Assembly (NCBI RefSeq): GCF_000017245.1
Contig: NC_009655.1
Location: 806,001 to 870,000, forward strand
Direction of reading: 5' to 3'
DNA length: 64,000 nucleotides
Origin: Actinobacillus succinogenes 130Z
GTDB taxonomy: Bacteria; Pseudomonadota; Gammaproteobacteria; Enterobacterales; Pasteurellaceae
In this document: piece by piece, positions 52,090 to 60,823 of the stretch
Layout: each line of letters begins with the position of its first letter
Position numbering within the stretch: the stretch's first letter is position 1
Position numbers and translations under genes: made by a program
Notes under the pieces: model-generated
Database searches by the model: none
Seen by the model: only the letters and a program-made list of their open reading frames with translations
What the model was told of the DNA's origin: nothing

Positions 52090-52656
52090 ATGCGAAAAAC
52101 ATTATTAGCATTAGGTTTAGCAACATTAGGCATTTCCGCTGCGTCGAATGCGGCGGAAAACGGACATCAACATACGGCGCCATCCGTCGAGAATTTAACC
52201 GTTGATGTGCAATTATTGGATCCGGTGAAAGGCGATCAGTCCGTGGGGAAAGTAGTGATCACCGAATCGCCTTACGGATTGGTCTTTACGCCGGAATTGA
52301 AGGGACTTTCCGCAGGATTACACGGTTTTCATATTCATGAAAATCCGAGTTGCGAGCCGAAAGAAAAAGACGGTAAACTGACGGCCGGCTTGGCGGCGGG
52401 CGGTCACTGGGATCCGAACAAAGCGGAAGGACACGGTTATCCTTGGGCTGACGACGCTCACTTAGGCGATTTGCCGGCACTTTATGCGGATGCGGACGGT
52501 AATGCATTTAATCCGGTTCTGGCGCCGCGTTTGAAAACATTAACCGAAATCAAAGGTCGTTCTTTAATGATTCATGCCGGCGGCGACAATCATTCCGATC
52601 ATCCGCAGCCGTTGGGCGGCGGCGGTGCCAGAATGGCTTGTGGTGTAATTAAATAG
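52090..52656 (+). CDS. sodC: Superoxide dismutase [Cu-Zn], periplasmic
   Basis: SodC removes superoxide in the periplasm, often a defence against host phagocytes. The 188-residue precursor has a signal peptide (RKTLLALGLATLGISAASNAAENG). The copper and zinc ligands are visible in GFHIHENPSCEPKE, HWDPNKAEGHGYPWADDAHLGDLP and GRSLMIHAGGDNHSDHPQPLGGGGARMACGVIK, with the disulfide cysteines in NPSC and MACG. The mature N-terminus carries a GHQH copper-binding-type stretch, as in Haemophilus SodC. ATG 52090 is chosen because it starts the signal peptide. Confidence 0.96.
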   Translation: MRKTLLALGLATLGISAASNAAENGHQHTAPSVENLTVDVQLLDPVKGDQSVGKVVITESPYGLVFTPELKGLSAGLHGFHIHENPSCEPKEKDGKLTAGLAAGGHWDPNKAEGHGYPWADDAHLGDLPALYADADGNAFNPVLAPRLKTLTEIKGRSLMIHAGGDNHSDHPQPLGGGGARMACGVIK

Positions 52657-52675
52657 GTTGTAACGTAATTTCTAT

Positions 52676-52704
52676 TTGACAAACAACGTCTTTTTAGGTA
52701 TTTC
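52676..52704 (+). promoter_or_regulatory. Likely thr operon promoter
   Basis: Perfect TTGACA (52676-52681), 17-base spacer, TATTTC (52699-52704), 33 bases before the thrL start. The -10 is weak. Confidence 0.45.
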
Positions 52705-52736
52705 TAACTACATTCGTTTTTAACGGAAAAAACACC

Positions 52737-52805
52737 ATGAAATCCGACCGCACTTTTACCATGATGACGATTACCACCATTATGACCTTTATAATGGCGG
52801 GGTAG
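52737..52805 (+). CDS. thrL: thr operon leader peptide
   Basis: A 22-residue peptide read as MKSDRTFTMMTITTIMTFIMAG, with six threonine and three isoleucine codons, most within 14 residues. Ribosome stalling there when charged tRNA-Thr or tRNA-Ile is scarce would control the attenuator at 52828. The start is preceded by AACGGAAAAAAC. Codons 4-7 contain an uptake signal (GACCGCACTTTT), which supplies one of the Thr codons. Confidence 0.88.
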   Translation: MKSDRTFTMMTITTIMTFIMAG

Positions 52806-52827
52806 TGCGAACGAAAGATATTCAATT

Positions 52828-52859
52828 AAGCCCGCAACCTGAAAAGTGCGGGCTTTTTT
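52828..52859 (+). terminator. thr operon attenuator
   Basis: AAGCCCGC (52828-52835) and GCGGGCTT (52848-52855), followed by TTTT. It lies 23 bases past the thrL stop and 49 bases before thrA. Confidence 0.9.
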
Positions 52860-52907
52860 GCAGCGGAACTAAAATTGACAAATCACAACATATAAGAAGG
52901 AAAACCT

Positions 52908-55364
52908 ATGCGTGTACTCAAATTTGGCGGCACATCTCTGGCGAACCCCGAACGGTTTTTACAGGCCGCCCGGTTAATCGAAAAAGCCCATTTGGAAGAA
53001 CAGGCCGCCGGCGTGCTTTCGGCGCCCGCGAAAATCACCAACCACCTTGTCGCCCTGTCCGAAAAAGCGAGCCTGAACCAACCTACCGATTCCCATTTTG
53101 ACGAAGCCGTTAATATCTTTTATACCATCATTAAAGGATTGCATGCTGAAAATAACAATTTCGACCTTGCCGGTACGCAAGCTTTGATTGATCAGGAATT
53201 TAGCCGAATCGGTACGTTATTGGAGCAAATCCGGGCTGCCGGAAAAGTGGAAGATGCGTTGAAAGCCACCATTGATTGTCGCGGTGAGAAATTATCCATT
53301 GCCATGATGAAAGCCTGGTTCGAAGCCAACGGTTATGAGGTGACGGTGATTAATCCGGTGGAAAAATTACTGGCGCACGGTACTTATTTGGAATCTTCCG
53401 TAGATCTTGCGGAATCCGCCAAGCGGGTGGATGCGGCGTCCATTCCGAAACAGAACGTAATATTAATGGCGGGATTTACCGCCGGTAACGAAAACGGCGA
53501 ATTAGTACTGTTGGGACGCAACGGTTCCGATTATTCCGCCGCCTGCCTGGCCGCTTGTTTAAAAGCCGATGCCTGTGAAATCTGGACGGATGTGGACGGT
53601 GTCTTTACCTGTGATCCGCGCCTGGTACCGGATGCCCGTTTACTGCCGCATTTGTCTTATCGCGAAGCCATGGAATTGTCTTATTTCGGCGCGAAAGTGA
53701 TTCATCCGCGCACTATCGGTCCGTTGGTGCAAAGTAACATTCCTTGCCTGATTAAAAATACCGCCAATCCGGAGGCGCCGGGTTCGGTTATCGACAGTGA
53801 TGAAAATGCTTCCGAAGGTTTGCAGGTGAAAGGCATTACCAATTTGGATAATGTCGCGATGTTTAATGTATCCGGCCCGGGCATGCAGGGTATGGTGGGC
53901 ATGGCGGCGCGCGTATTCTCAACTATGTCGAAAGCCGGAATTTCCGTGATTTTAATTACCCAGTCTTCCTCGGAATACAGTATCAGTTTCTGCGTACCGG
54001 CGAAACTGGCGGACAACGCGCTGAACGTCCTGAATACGGAGTTTGCTCAGGAATTGCAATCCGGTGATCTCGATCCGGTGGATATTATCAAAGATTTATC
54101 CATCGTTTCCGTGGTGGGCGACGGTATGCGTACCGCTAAAGGTATTGCGGCGCGTTTCTTCTCTTCCCTGGCACAAGCCAATATCAGTATTGTAGCGATT
54201 GCCCAGGGGTCTTCCGAACGTTCCATTTCCGCCGTGGTACCGATGAATAAAGCCATTGAAGCGGTAAAAGCCACGCATCAGGGATTGTTCGGCAATAAAA
54301 AGTCCATTGACGTCTTCCTCGTTGGTGTTGGCGGAGTAGGCGGCGAACTGATCGAGCAGATCAAACAACAAAAAGCGTTTTTAGCCAAAAAAGATATTGA
54401 AATCCGTGTTTGCGCCTTAGCGAATGTAAATAAAATGCTGTTGGATGAAAACGGATTGGATTTGGATAATTGGAAAAACGATTTACAGAACGCTATTCAG
54501 CCGTCGGATTTCGATGTCTTATTATCCTTTATCAAACTGCACCATGTAGTCAATCCGGTATTTGTAGACTGCACTTCGGCGCAATCCGTATCGAATCTGT
54601 ACGCCCGTGCGTTGCGCGAAGGTTTCCATGTGGTTACGCCGAACAAAAAAGCCAATACCTCCAGTTACGCTTATTATCAGGAATTGCGTGAAGCGGCGCG
54701 TCAGGGGCGACATAAATTCCTATATGAAACCAATGTGGGGGCAGGTTTGCCGGTGATTGAGAATCTGCAAAACCTGCTTGCCGCCGGCGATGAAGTGGAA
54801 AAATTCGAAGGTATTTTATCGGGTTCCCTTTCCTTTATTTTCGGTAAACTGGAAGAAGGATTAACCCTTTCGCAAGCCACTTTATTGGCGAAAGAAAAAG
54901 GCTTTACCGAACCGGATCCGCGTGACGACCTGTCCGGCGCCGATGTGGCGCGCAAGCTGTTGATTCTGGCGCGCGAAACCGGTTTGCCGCTTGAGTTCGA
55001 CGATATTGAGGTGGAAGGCGTATTGCCGGACGGTTTCTCCGACGGTATGAGTCGCGATGAGTTTTTAACCGTTTTGCCTGATTTGGATGCGCAATTCGAC
55101 AAACGGGTGCAGGCGGCGAAAAAAGAAGGTAAAGTGTTGCGTTATGTCGGCTCCATCAACGGCTCTAAATGTCGCGTCGCCATTGAAGCGGTGGACGAAA
55201 ATCACCCTCTCTATAAAGTAAAAGACGGTGAAAACGCTTTAGCCTTCTTAACCCGTTATTACAGTCCGATTCCGCTGTTATTGCGCGGTTACGGAGCGGG
55301 TACCGACGTTACCGCCGCCGGCGTTTTTGCCGATATTCTGCGTACATTACACGGAGGCGTATGA
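52908..55364 (+). CDS. thrA: Bifunctional aspartokinase I/homoserine dehydrogenase I
   Basis: ThrA catalyses the first and third steps from aspartate to threonine. The 818-residue fusion has the kinase domain (MRVLKFGGTSLANPERFLQAARLI, LGRNGSDYSAACLAACL, DVDGVFTCDPRLV), a tandem ACT region (about 300-460; VSVVGDGMRTAKGIAARFFSSLAQANISIVAIAQGSSERSISAVV) and the dehydrogenase domain (VFLVGVGGVGGELIEQIK, TPNKKANTSSYAYYQELREAA, YETNVGAGLPVIENLQNLL, GILSGSLSFIFGKLEEG). Threonine feedback is expected through the ACT domains. Start at 52908 after AAGGAAAACC. thrB overlaps by four bases. Confidence 0.98.
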   Translation: MRVLKFGGTSLANPERFLQAARLIEKAHLEEQAAGVLSAPAKITNHLVALSEKASLNQPTDSHFDEAVNIFYTIIKGLHAENNNFDLAGTQALIDQEFSRIGTLLEQIRAAGKVEDALKATIDCRGEKLSIAMMKAWFEANGYEVTVINPVEKLLAHGTYLESSVDLAESAKRVDAASIPKQNVILMAGFTAGNENGELVLLGRNGSDYSAACLAACLKADACEIWTDVDGVFTCDPRLVPDARLLPHLSYREAMELSYFGAKVIHPRTIGPLVQSNIPCLIKNTANPEAPGSVIDSDENASEGLQVKGITNLDNVAMFNVSGPGMQGMVGMAARVFSTMSKAGISVILITQSSSEYSISFCVPAKLADNALNVLNTEFAQELQSGDLDPVDIIKDLSIVSVVGDGMRTAKGIAARFFSSLAQANISIVAIAQGSSERSISAVVPMNKAIEAVKATHQGLFGNKKSIDVFLVGVGGVGGELIEQIKQQKAFLAKKDIEIRVCALANVNKMLLDENGLDLDNWKNDLQNAIQPSDFDVLLSFIKLHHVVNPVFVDCTSAQSVSNLYARALREGFHVVTPNKKANTSSYAYYQELREAARQGRHKFLYETNVGAGLPVIENLQNLLAAGDEVEKFEGILSGSLSFIFGKLEEGLTLSQATLLAKEKGFTEPDPRDDLSGADVARKLLILARETGLPLEFDDIEVEGVLPDGFSDGMSRDEFLTVLPDLDAQFDKRVQAAKKEGKVLRYVGSINGSKCRVAIEAVDENHPLYKVKDGENALAFLTRYYSPIPLLLRGYGAGTDVTAAGVFADILRTLHGGV

Positions 55365-56311
55365 TGTCGTTACGAATTTATGCTCCGGCGTCCAGCGCCA
55401 ATGTCAGTGTCGGCTTCGATACCCTGGGCGCAGCGATTTCGCCTATCGACGGTTCACTATTGGGCGATGTGGTGCAAATCGACGAAATCGCCGGCGGTTT
55501 TGAATTGGAAAGTGTCGGGTATTTCGTACGCAAATTGCCGAAAGAACCGCAAAAAAATATCGTATATCAGGCATACGTATTATTCAGCGAACGGTTGAAA
55601 TTACGCGGCGTAAATGTCAAACCGTTACGCCTGACGCTGGAAAAAAATATGCCTATCGGTTCGGGTTTGGGTTCCAGTGCCTGTTCCATCGTGGCGGCAT
55701 TAGTGGCGTTAAATCAATTCCACGACGAGCCTTTTTCCAAAATGGAATTGCTGGAAATGATGGGCGAGCTGGAAGGACGAATTTCCGATTCCATTCATTA
55801 CGATAACGTGGCGCCCTGTTATTTGGGCGGTTTGCAGTTAATGGTGGAAAGTCTCGGTAATATCAGTCAGACTTTGCCGTTTTTTGACAATTGGTATTGG
55901 GTGTTGGCGTATCCGGGCATTGAAGTGTCCACCGCCGAAGCGCGCGCCATTCTGCCGAAAAGTTATACCCGCAAAGATGTAATCGATCACGGTCGCCATC
56001 TGGGCAGTTTCGTGCACGCCTGTCATACCCGTCAGGAAGCCTTGGCCGCTATGATGATGCAGGATGTCATTGCCGAACCGTACCGCGCCGCGTTGTTGCC
56101 GAATTTCGCCGAAGTGAAACAGGCGACACGGGATCTCGGCGCCCTGGCATGCGGCATTTCCGGTTCCGGTCCGACTATGTTCGCCATCGCGCCGGATTTG
56201 CAAACGGCAACTAAAGTAGCAAAATATCTGGAAGATCATTACCTGCAAAATAACGAAGGCTTCGTACATATTTGCAAGGTGGATAATCAAGGTGCGCGCA
56301 CATTAGGTTAA
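55361..56311 (+). CDS. thrB: Homoserine kinase
   Basis: ThrB phosphorylates homoserine. The 316-residue GHMP kinase shows YAPASSANVSVGFDTLGAA, the ATP loop EKNMPIGSGLGSSACSIVAALVALN, GELEGRISDSIHYDNVAPCYLGG, and the C-terminal ISGSGPTMFAI. Two ATG codons follow each other; the first overlaps the thrA stop, the second (55364) has better spacing from GGAGG, so the protein may be one residue shorter. An unusual inverted uptake-signal hairpin lies between thrB and thrC. Confidence 0.97.
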   Translation: MMSLRIYAPASSANVSVGFDTLGAAISPIDGSLLGDVVQIDEIAGGFELESVGYFVRKLPKEPQKNIVYQAYVLFSERLKLRGVNVKPLRLTLEKNMPIGSGLGSSACSIVAALVALNQFHDEPFSKMELLEMMGELEGRISDSIHYDNVAPCYLGGLQLMVESLGNISQTLPFFDNWYWVLAYPGIEVSTAEARAILPKSYTRKDVIDHGRHLGSFVHACHTRQEALAAMMMQDVIAEPYRAALLPNFAEVKQATRDLGALACGISGSGPTMFAIAPDLQTATKVAKYLEDHYLQNNEGFVHICKVDNQGARTLG

Positions 56312-56328
56312 AAAACGATGAAAAAATT

Positions 56329-56374
56329 GACCGCACTTTTTGTGCAATTCCTCGAATTGGTGTAAAGTGCGGTC
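56329..56374 (+). repeat. Inverted uptake-signal hairpin between thrB and thrC
   Basis: GACCGCACTTT (56329-56339) and AAAGTGCGGTC (56364-56374) pair over 11 bp, with an inner CAATTC/GAATTG stem. No T run follows, so it is not a classical terminator; it may stabilise or process the thr message. Confidence 0.75.
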
Positions 56375-56402
56375 GGATTTGAACGAGAATTTGGATATAC
56401 AC

Positions 56403-57677
56403 ATGAATCTATACAACATCAAACACCCTGAAGAACGCGTGAATTTCGCCCAAGCGGTGCGTCAGGGGCTGGGCAAAGACCAGGGCTTGTTTTTTCCCGA
56501 AGTGATTCCGCAATTAGACAACGTTGACGCTTTATTGGATCTCCCGTTGGTGGAACGCAGTCAGAAAATTTTAGGCGCCGTTATCGGTGACGAAATCCCG
56601 ACGGAAAAATTAAACGCCATGGTGAAGAATGCTTTTACTTTCCCGGCACCGCTGGCGAAAGTGAATGAAAATATTTACGCTTTGGAATTATTCCACGGAC
56701 CGACACTGGCGTTCAAAGATTTCGGCGCTCGCTTTATGGCGCAGGCTTTAGCCACGGTGCGCGGCGACGGTAAAATTACTATTTTGACGGCGACTTCGGG
56801 CGATACCGGCGCGGCGGTCGCGCATGCTTTCTACGGATTGGAAAATATTAACGTAGTGATTTTGTATCCGAAAGGCAAAATCAGCCCGTTACAGGAAAAA
56901 TTATTCTGCACGCTCGGCGGGAATATTCGTACCGTTGCCGTGAATTCGGATTTCGACGCCTGTCAGGCATTAGTGAAACAAGCCTTTGACGACGAAGCGT
57001 TACGGCAAGCAATCGGTTTGAATTCCGCCAATTCTATTAACATCAGCCGTTTATTGGCGCAAATTTGTTATTATTTTGAAGCGGTCGCTCAATTACCGAA
57101 AGAAAAACGCAAAGACATCGTAGTGTCCGTGCCAAGCGGTAATTTCGGCAACTTAACCGCCGGTTTAATTGCGAAAACTTTAGGGCTGCCGATTAAGCGT
57201 TTTATCGCCTCTACCAATGCCAACGACACCGTGCCGCGTTATTTAGCCGACGGTAAGTGGGAACCCCATGCAACGGTCGCCACTCTGTCCAACGCTATGG
57301 ACGTCAGCCGTCCCAACAATTGGCCGCGTGTGGAAGAATTGTTCAAGCGCAACGGTTGGAATTTGAAAGAGTTGGCTTCCGCCGGCTTGAACGATGCGGA
57401 AACGGAAGCCGCCTTAAAAGCGGAATATGCGGAAGGTTATCTGTGCGAACCGCACGGCGCCATTGCTTATCAAGCCTTGAAAGATCAACTTCAGGCGGGT
57501 GAAACGGGTATTTTTTTATGTACCGCCCATCCGGCGAAATTCAAAGAAAGCGTCGAACGCATTCTGAATATCGAATTGCCGTTACCGGAAGCCTTGGACA
57601 AACACAATAAATTACCGTTGCTTTCCGATGAAATGGAGCCGGATTTCGCCGCATTGCGCGCATATCTGCTGAAATAA
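56403..57677 (+). CDS. thrC: Threonine synthase
   Basis: ThrC is the PLP enzyme that makes threonine from O-phosphohomoserine. The 424-residue protein starts at ATG 56403 (MNLYNIKHPEERVNFAQAVRQGLGKDQGLFFPE). PLP lysine is in ELFHGPTLAFKDFGARFMAQ, with TATSGDTGAAVAHAFYG, LNSANSINISRLLAQICYYFEA and VPSGNFGNLTAGLIAK. The short type (about 425 residues) is the gammaproteobacterial form. The upstream open frame runs through the uptake-signal hairpin and is rejected. Last gene of the thr operon. Confidence 0.98.
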   Translation: MNLYNIKHPEERVNFAQAVRQGLGKDQGLFFPEVIPQLDNVDALLDLPLVERSQKILGAVIGDEIPTEKLNAMVKNAFTFPAPLAKVNENIYALELFHGPTLAFKDFGARFMAQALATVRGDGKITILTATSGDTGAAVAHAFYGLENINVVILYPKGKISPLQEKLFCTLGGNIRTVAVNSDFDACQALVKQAFDDEALRQAIGLNSANSINISRLLAQICYYFEAVAQLPKEKRKDIVVSVPSGNFGNLTAGLIAKTLGLPIKRFIASTNANDTVPRYLADGKWEPHATVATLSNAMDVSRPNNWPRVEELFKRNGWNLKELASAGLNDAETEAALKAEYAEGYLCEPHGAIAYQALKDQLQAGETGIFLCTAHPAKFKESVERILNIELPLPEALDKHNKLPLLSDEMEPDFAALRAYLLK

Positions 57678-57707
57678 TCATTTGAAGCGATCATTATAAA
57701 TTCTGAT

Positions 57708-57754
57708 AAAGTGCGGTCGAAAAATCTTTTGATTTTGTGACCGCACTTTTGTTT
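57708..57754 (+). terminator. thr operon terminator (inverted uptake signals)
   Basis: AAAGTGCGGTC (57708-57718) and GACCGCACTTT (57739-57749), followed by TGTTTT. Confidence 0.8.
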
Positions 57755-57818
57755 TCCCGCCTAATCGGATCTATACTAACGCTTTCTTTCCTTTATTCAT
57801 TTCGGTTAGGAGCGCAGT

Positions 57819-59705
57819 ATGCCTGACATATCCCCCAATATTCCCACCCACGATCCTTTCGGCAGCCTGCTCGGTTATGCACCGGGCGGCATTGCGATTT
57901 ACTCGTCGGATTATGAAACCGCAGATAAACAGGAATACCCGGATGACGCGGCGTTTCGCAGTTATGTGGGGCGGGAATATATGGGATACAAATGGCAGTG
58001 TGTGGAATTCGCCCGTCGCTATCTTTATCTCAATCACGGTTGGGTGTTTACGGATGTGGGCATGGCGTATGAAATTTTTGCTTTACGTTTTCTGCGTCAA
58101 GTGGTGAACGACGCTATTTTACCGTTACAGGCATTCGCCAACGGCAGTCAGAAAAAGCCCGAAGCCGGCGCATTATTGATTTGGCAGGACGGCGGCGAAT
58201 TCAAACATACCGGACACGTAGCGATTATTACGGAAGTGTTGGATAACAAAATCCGCATTGCGGAACAAAACGTGTTGCATTCCCGCCTGCCGAGCGGTCA
58301 GCAATGGACGCGGGAATTGCCGATGACCGTCGATGAAAACGGTTATTTGCTGCATGATACTTTTGACGACACGGAAATCCTGGGCTGGATGATTCAAACG
58401 GACGACACGTCTTTCAGCATTCCGCAACCTATGCCGGAACGGGATTTACTGGAAATCAAAGCGAATCACATTGAAAATCACGGTCAATTCGACGGCAAAT
58501 GGCTGAATGAAAATAACGATTTTGAAAAAGCCTTTGCCACGGCAATGCAAGGACATTGTGTCAGCCGCACCGATCAATACCGTTATTTCACGATTTCCGA
58601 ATCCGCTCATCAGGAATTGATTCGCGCCACCAACGAACTGCATTTAATGTATTTGCATGCTACCGATAAAGTGCTGAAAGACGATAATCTCCTGAAACTG
58701 TTCAATATTCCGAAACTGTTGTGGCCGCGTTTGCGTTTATCCTGGCAAAACCGCCGTTACCAAACCATTAGCGGGCGATTGGATTTCTGTATGGATAAAA
58801 ACGGCTTGAAAGTTTACGAATACAATGCGGACAGCGCTTCCTGCCACGCGGAAGCGGGCGATATTCTGAACCGATGGGCGGTTCAGGCGGGCTTAACCGC
58901 AGGCAAAAATCCGGGGGCGGATTTGCGCGATGTGCTGGCGGACTGCTGGAAACACAGTCAGGCGACACCATTGGTACATATCATGCAGGATAATGATTTA
59001 GAAGAAGATTATCATGCGCTGTTTATGCAAAAATCTTTGACGCAGGCGGGATTCGCCACCCAAATTATGCACGGCACGGAAGGGTTGCATTGGGATATAC
59101 GCGGTAATTTGCTGGATGACGACGACAATCAGGTCCGTACGGTGTGGAAAACCTGGGCGTGGGAAACCGTGTTGGAACAATTACGTGCAGATGCCGGGGA
59201 CAGCGAAGTGGCGCCGCCGATCCGCACGGGTTATCCGGAAGATAAAGTCCGCTTGATTGACGTATTGCTACGTCCGGAAGTGCTGGTATACGAACCGCTG
59301 TGGACGGCAATTCCGAGCAATAAAGCGATTCTGCCGGTACTGTGGTCGTTGTTTCCGTATCACCGTTATTTGCTGGAAGCGGATTTCGAACTGACGGACG
59401 GATTGCGAAAATGCGGCTATGCGCGAAAACCGATTGGCGGACGTCGCGGTGACAATGTACAGTTGATCGGCGAAAACGGCGAGATTTCCGACCGCACTTT
59501 CGGCAAATTTGAGGCGCAAACCAATATTTACCAACGGCTTTGGTGCCTGCCGAAAGCGGAAGAACAATATATCCAAATTTGTACTTTTACCGTAGGCGGG
59601 CATTACGGCGGCAGCTGTTTGCGTTCCGATCCGACGCGTGTTATTGTGGGCGGCAGCGATATGCAACCGCTTCGCGTAATTTCAGATAAGGATTTCTTAA
59701 AATGA
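57819..59705 (+). CDS. gss: Bifunctional glutathionylspermidine synthetase/amidase
   Basis: The enzyme joins glutathione and spermidine with ATP, and a separate domain hydrolyses the product. The 628-residue length fits E. coli Gss. The N-terminal CHAP amidase domain (residues 20-200) has nucleophile Cys61 in YKWQCVEFARRYLYLN and a His in EFKHTGHVAIITEV. The C-terminal ATP-grasp synthetase (about residues 210-625) shows LKVYEYNADSASCHAEAGDI, VRTVWKTWAWETV and NKAILPVLWSLFP. The next gene overlaps by four bases, so they are cotranscribed. An uptake signal lies near 59489. Confidence 0.94.
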   Translation: MPDISPNIPTHDPFGSLLGYAPGGIAIYSSDYETADKQEYPDDAAFRSYVGREYMGYKWQCVEFARRYLYLNHGWVFTDVGMAYEIFALRFLRQVVNDAILPLQAFANGSQKKPEAGALLIWQDGGEFKHTGHVAIITEVLDNKIRIAEQNVLHSRLPSGQQWTRELPMTVDENGYLLHDTFDDTEILGWMIQTDDTSFSIPQPMPERDLLEIKANHIENHGQFDGKWLNENNDFEKAFATAMQGHCVSRTDQYRYFTISESAHQELIRATNELHLMYLHATDKVLKDDNLLKLFNIPKLLWPRLRLSWQNRRYQTISGRLDFCMDKNGLKVYEYNADSASCHAEAGDILNRWAVQAGLTAGKNPGADLRDVLADCWKHSQATPLVHIMQDNDLEEDYHALFMQKSLTQAGFATQIMHGTEGLHWDIRGNLLDDDDNQVRTVWKTWAWETVLEQLRADAGDSEVAPPIRTGYPEDKVRLIDVLLRPEVLVYEPLWTAIPSNKAILPVLWSLFPYHRYLLEADFELTDGLRKCGYARKPIGGRRGDNVQLIGENGEISDRTFGKFEAQTNIYQRLWCLPKAEEQYIQICTFTVGGHYGGSCLRSDPTRVIVGGSDMQPLRVISDKDFLK

Positions 59706-60049
59706 TGATAGTTTACGGTATTAAAAATTGCGACACCGTGAAAAAAGCCTTGAAATGGCTGACGGAACACGGTATCGAATACCGCTTGCACGATTACCGC
59801 ACAGAGGGTTTGGAACCCGATTTTCTCGCGCGCGCCGAAGCACAATTCGGCTGGCAGGCGTTAGTGAATAAACGCAGCACCACGTGGCGAAATCTGGACG
59901 AAAACACGAAAAAAACACTGGATAAACCGACCGCACTTCGCGTGCTGACGGAGCACCCCACCTTAATTAAACGCCCGATTATTTTACAAGACGATATAGC
60001 GTTGATCGGGTTTGATGTGAAAGCTTATAAGCAAGCCTTCCGTCTATGA
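59702..60049 (+). CDS. ArsC/Spx/MgsR family protein (YffB-like)
   Basis: A 115-residue thioredoxin-fold protein of the ArsC/Spx family: MIVYGIKNCDTVKKALKWLTEHGIEYRLHDYRTEGL with a single Cys10, WQALVNKRSTTWRNL, HPTLIKRPIIL. The lone N-terminal cysteine and glutaredoxin-like start match E. coli YffB, which has no proven arsenate reductase activity. yffB lies directly before dapE in E. coli; here a RAYT cassette and repeats separate the two genes. Overlaps the gss stop by four bases. An uptake signal lies near 59929. Confidence 0.88.
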   Translation: MMIVYGIKNCDTVKKALKWLTEHGIEYRLHDYRTEGLEPDFLARAEAQFGWQALVNKRSTTWRNLDENTKKTLDKPTALRVLTEHPTLIKRPIILQDDIALIGFDVKAYKQAFRL

Positions 60050-60065
60050 AAACTGTCGATTGAAC

Positions 60066-60089
60066 GGCGGGCAGGCATGCCCACCCTAC
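60066..60089 (+). repeat. REP palindrome 1
   Basis: GGCGGGCAGGCATGCCCACC followed by CTAC; the complement starts with GTAG, the tetranucleotide that marks RAYT-linked REP elements. Same orientation as copies at 60195 and 60824. Confidence 0.85.
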
Positions 60090-60111
60090 AAATGATGTAA
60101 AAAAAAGATTT

Positions 60112-60192
60112 ATGAAACATAACATTATTGAATTGGCACAAAATTTAATTCGTGGTCCGTCGGTGTCGCCGGATAATGGGGTTGTCGATTGA
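60112..60192 (+). pseudogene. Duplicated 5' fragment of dapE
   Basis: ATG at 60112 starts a copy of the first 25 or so codons of dapE (MKHNIIELAQNLIRGPSVSP, then DNGVVD and a stop). It matches the true dapE start at 60869-60944 with a few base changes and a one-base gap. The upstream 46 bases, including a REP palindrome and ribosome site, are duplicated as well. The remnant lacks all catalytic residues. Confidence 0.85.
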
Positions 60193-60194
60193 AC

Positions 60195-60218
60195 GGCGGG
60201 CAGGCATGCCCATCCTAT
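60195..60218 (+). repeat. REP palindrome 2 (degenerate)
   Basis: GGCGGGCAGGCATGCCCATC then CTAT. One change in the stem (CCCATCC for CCCACCC). It is preceded by TGTCGATTGAAC, also found before REP 1, so a segment of about 129 bases (60054-60182) is duplicated in tandem here. Confidence 0.8.
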
Positions 60219-60237
60219 TGACGTAGAAAGGATTTAT

Positions 60238-60261
60238 GTAGGGTGGGCTTGCCAGCCCACC
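60238..60261 (+). repeat. REP palindrome 3 (inverted orientation)
   Basis: GTAGGGTGGGCTTGCCAGCC then CACC, 20 bases upstream of the RAYT start codon. Confidence 0.85.
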
Positions 60262-60280
60262 AATTAACGGAATATGGAGA

Positions 60281-60814
60281 ATGTCTAACTATCGTCGTGA
60301 TTTTACTGAAGGTGCAATGTATTTTTTTACGATAGTATTATTAGATCGTAAAAGTACATTGTTAACTGATTTTATTGCCGATTTTCGCGAAGCTTATCGC
60401 GAAGTTCAATCTTATTATCCCTTTGAAACTATTGCAATTGTAGTATTGCCTGATCATTTTCATATTATTATGCAGTTGCCTGAAGGCGATAGTCATTATT
60501 CCCGACGAATTGGTGTGATTAAAACAAATTTTTCGAGGCGTATAAAGAATCGAACGGATAAAACAGCAAGTCAATTAAAGAAGAGAGAAAAAGGTATTTG
60601 GCAAAGGCGGTTTTGGGAGCATTTGATCAGAGATGATTTGGATTTGAACAATCATATGGATTACATTTATTATAATCCGGTTAAACATGGATATGTAACG
60701 AAAGTTAGCGATTGGCAATATTCATCATTTCATCGTGATGTCAGACGCGGCATTTTTGATGAAGATTGGGGTGGAGATATTGGTAATGAAATTTTCCGTT
60801 TTGATTTTGAATAA
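60281..60814 (+). CDS. REP-associated tyrosine transposase (RAYT)
   Basis: The 177-residue protein is an HUH/Y1 nuclease of the RAYT (TnpA-REP) group, which nicks and joins single-stranded REP DNA. The HUH motif is H59-F-H61 in VVLPDHFHIIMQLPEGD, the probable catalytic tyrosine is Tyr128 in NHMDYIYYNPVKHGYV, and RRFWEHLIRDD and DWQYSSFH are family motifs. The N-terminus NYRRDFTEGAMYFFTIVL is typical. REP palindromes with the GTAG mark lie on both sides (60066, 60195, 60238 and 60824). The gene is intact, with a ATGGAGA ribosome site, and reads in the same direction as dapE. Its base composition is visibly more A+T rich than its neighbours. Confidence 0.92.
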   Translation: MSNYRRDFTEGAMYFFTIVLLDRKSTLLTDFIADFREAYREVQSYYPFETIAIVVLPDHFHIIMQLPEGDSHYSRRIGVIKTNFSRRIKNRTDKTASQLKKREKGIWQRRFWEHLIRDDLDLNNHMDYIYYNPVKHGYVTKVSDWQYSSFHRDVRRGIFDEDWGGDIGNEIFRFDFE

Positions 60815-60823
60815 TAGCTTATT

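Noticed and set aside
52805..53101. 98-residue ORF covering the thr attenuator and thrA start
   Set aside because: It overlaps the attenuator stem and the start of thrA in another frame; no ribosome site or family.
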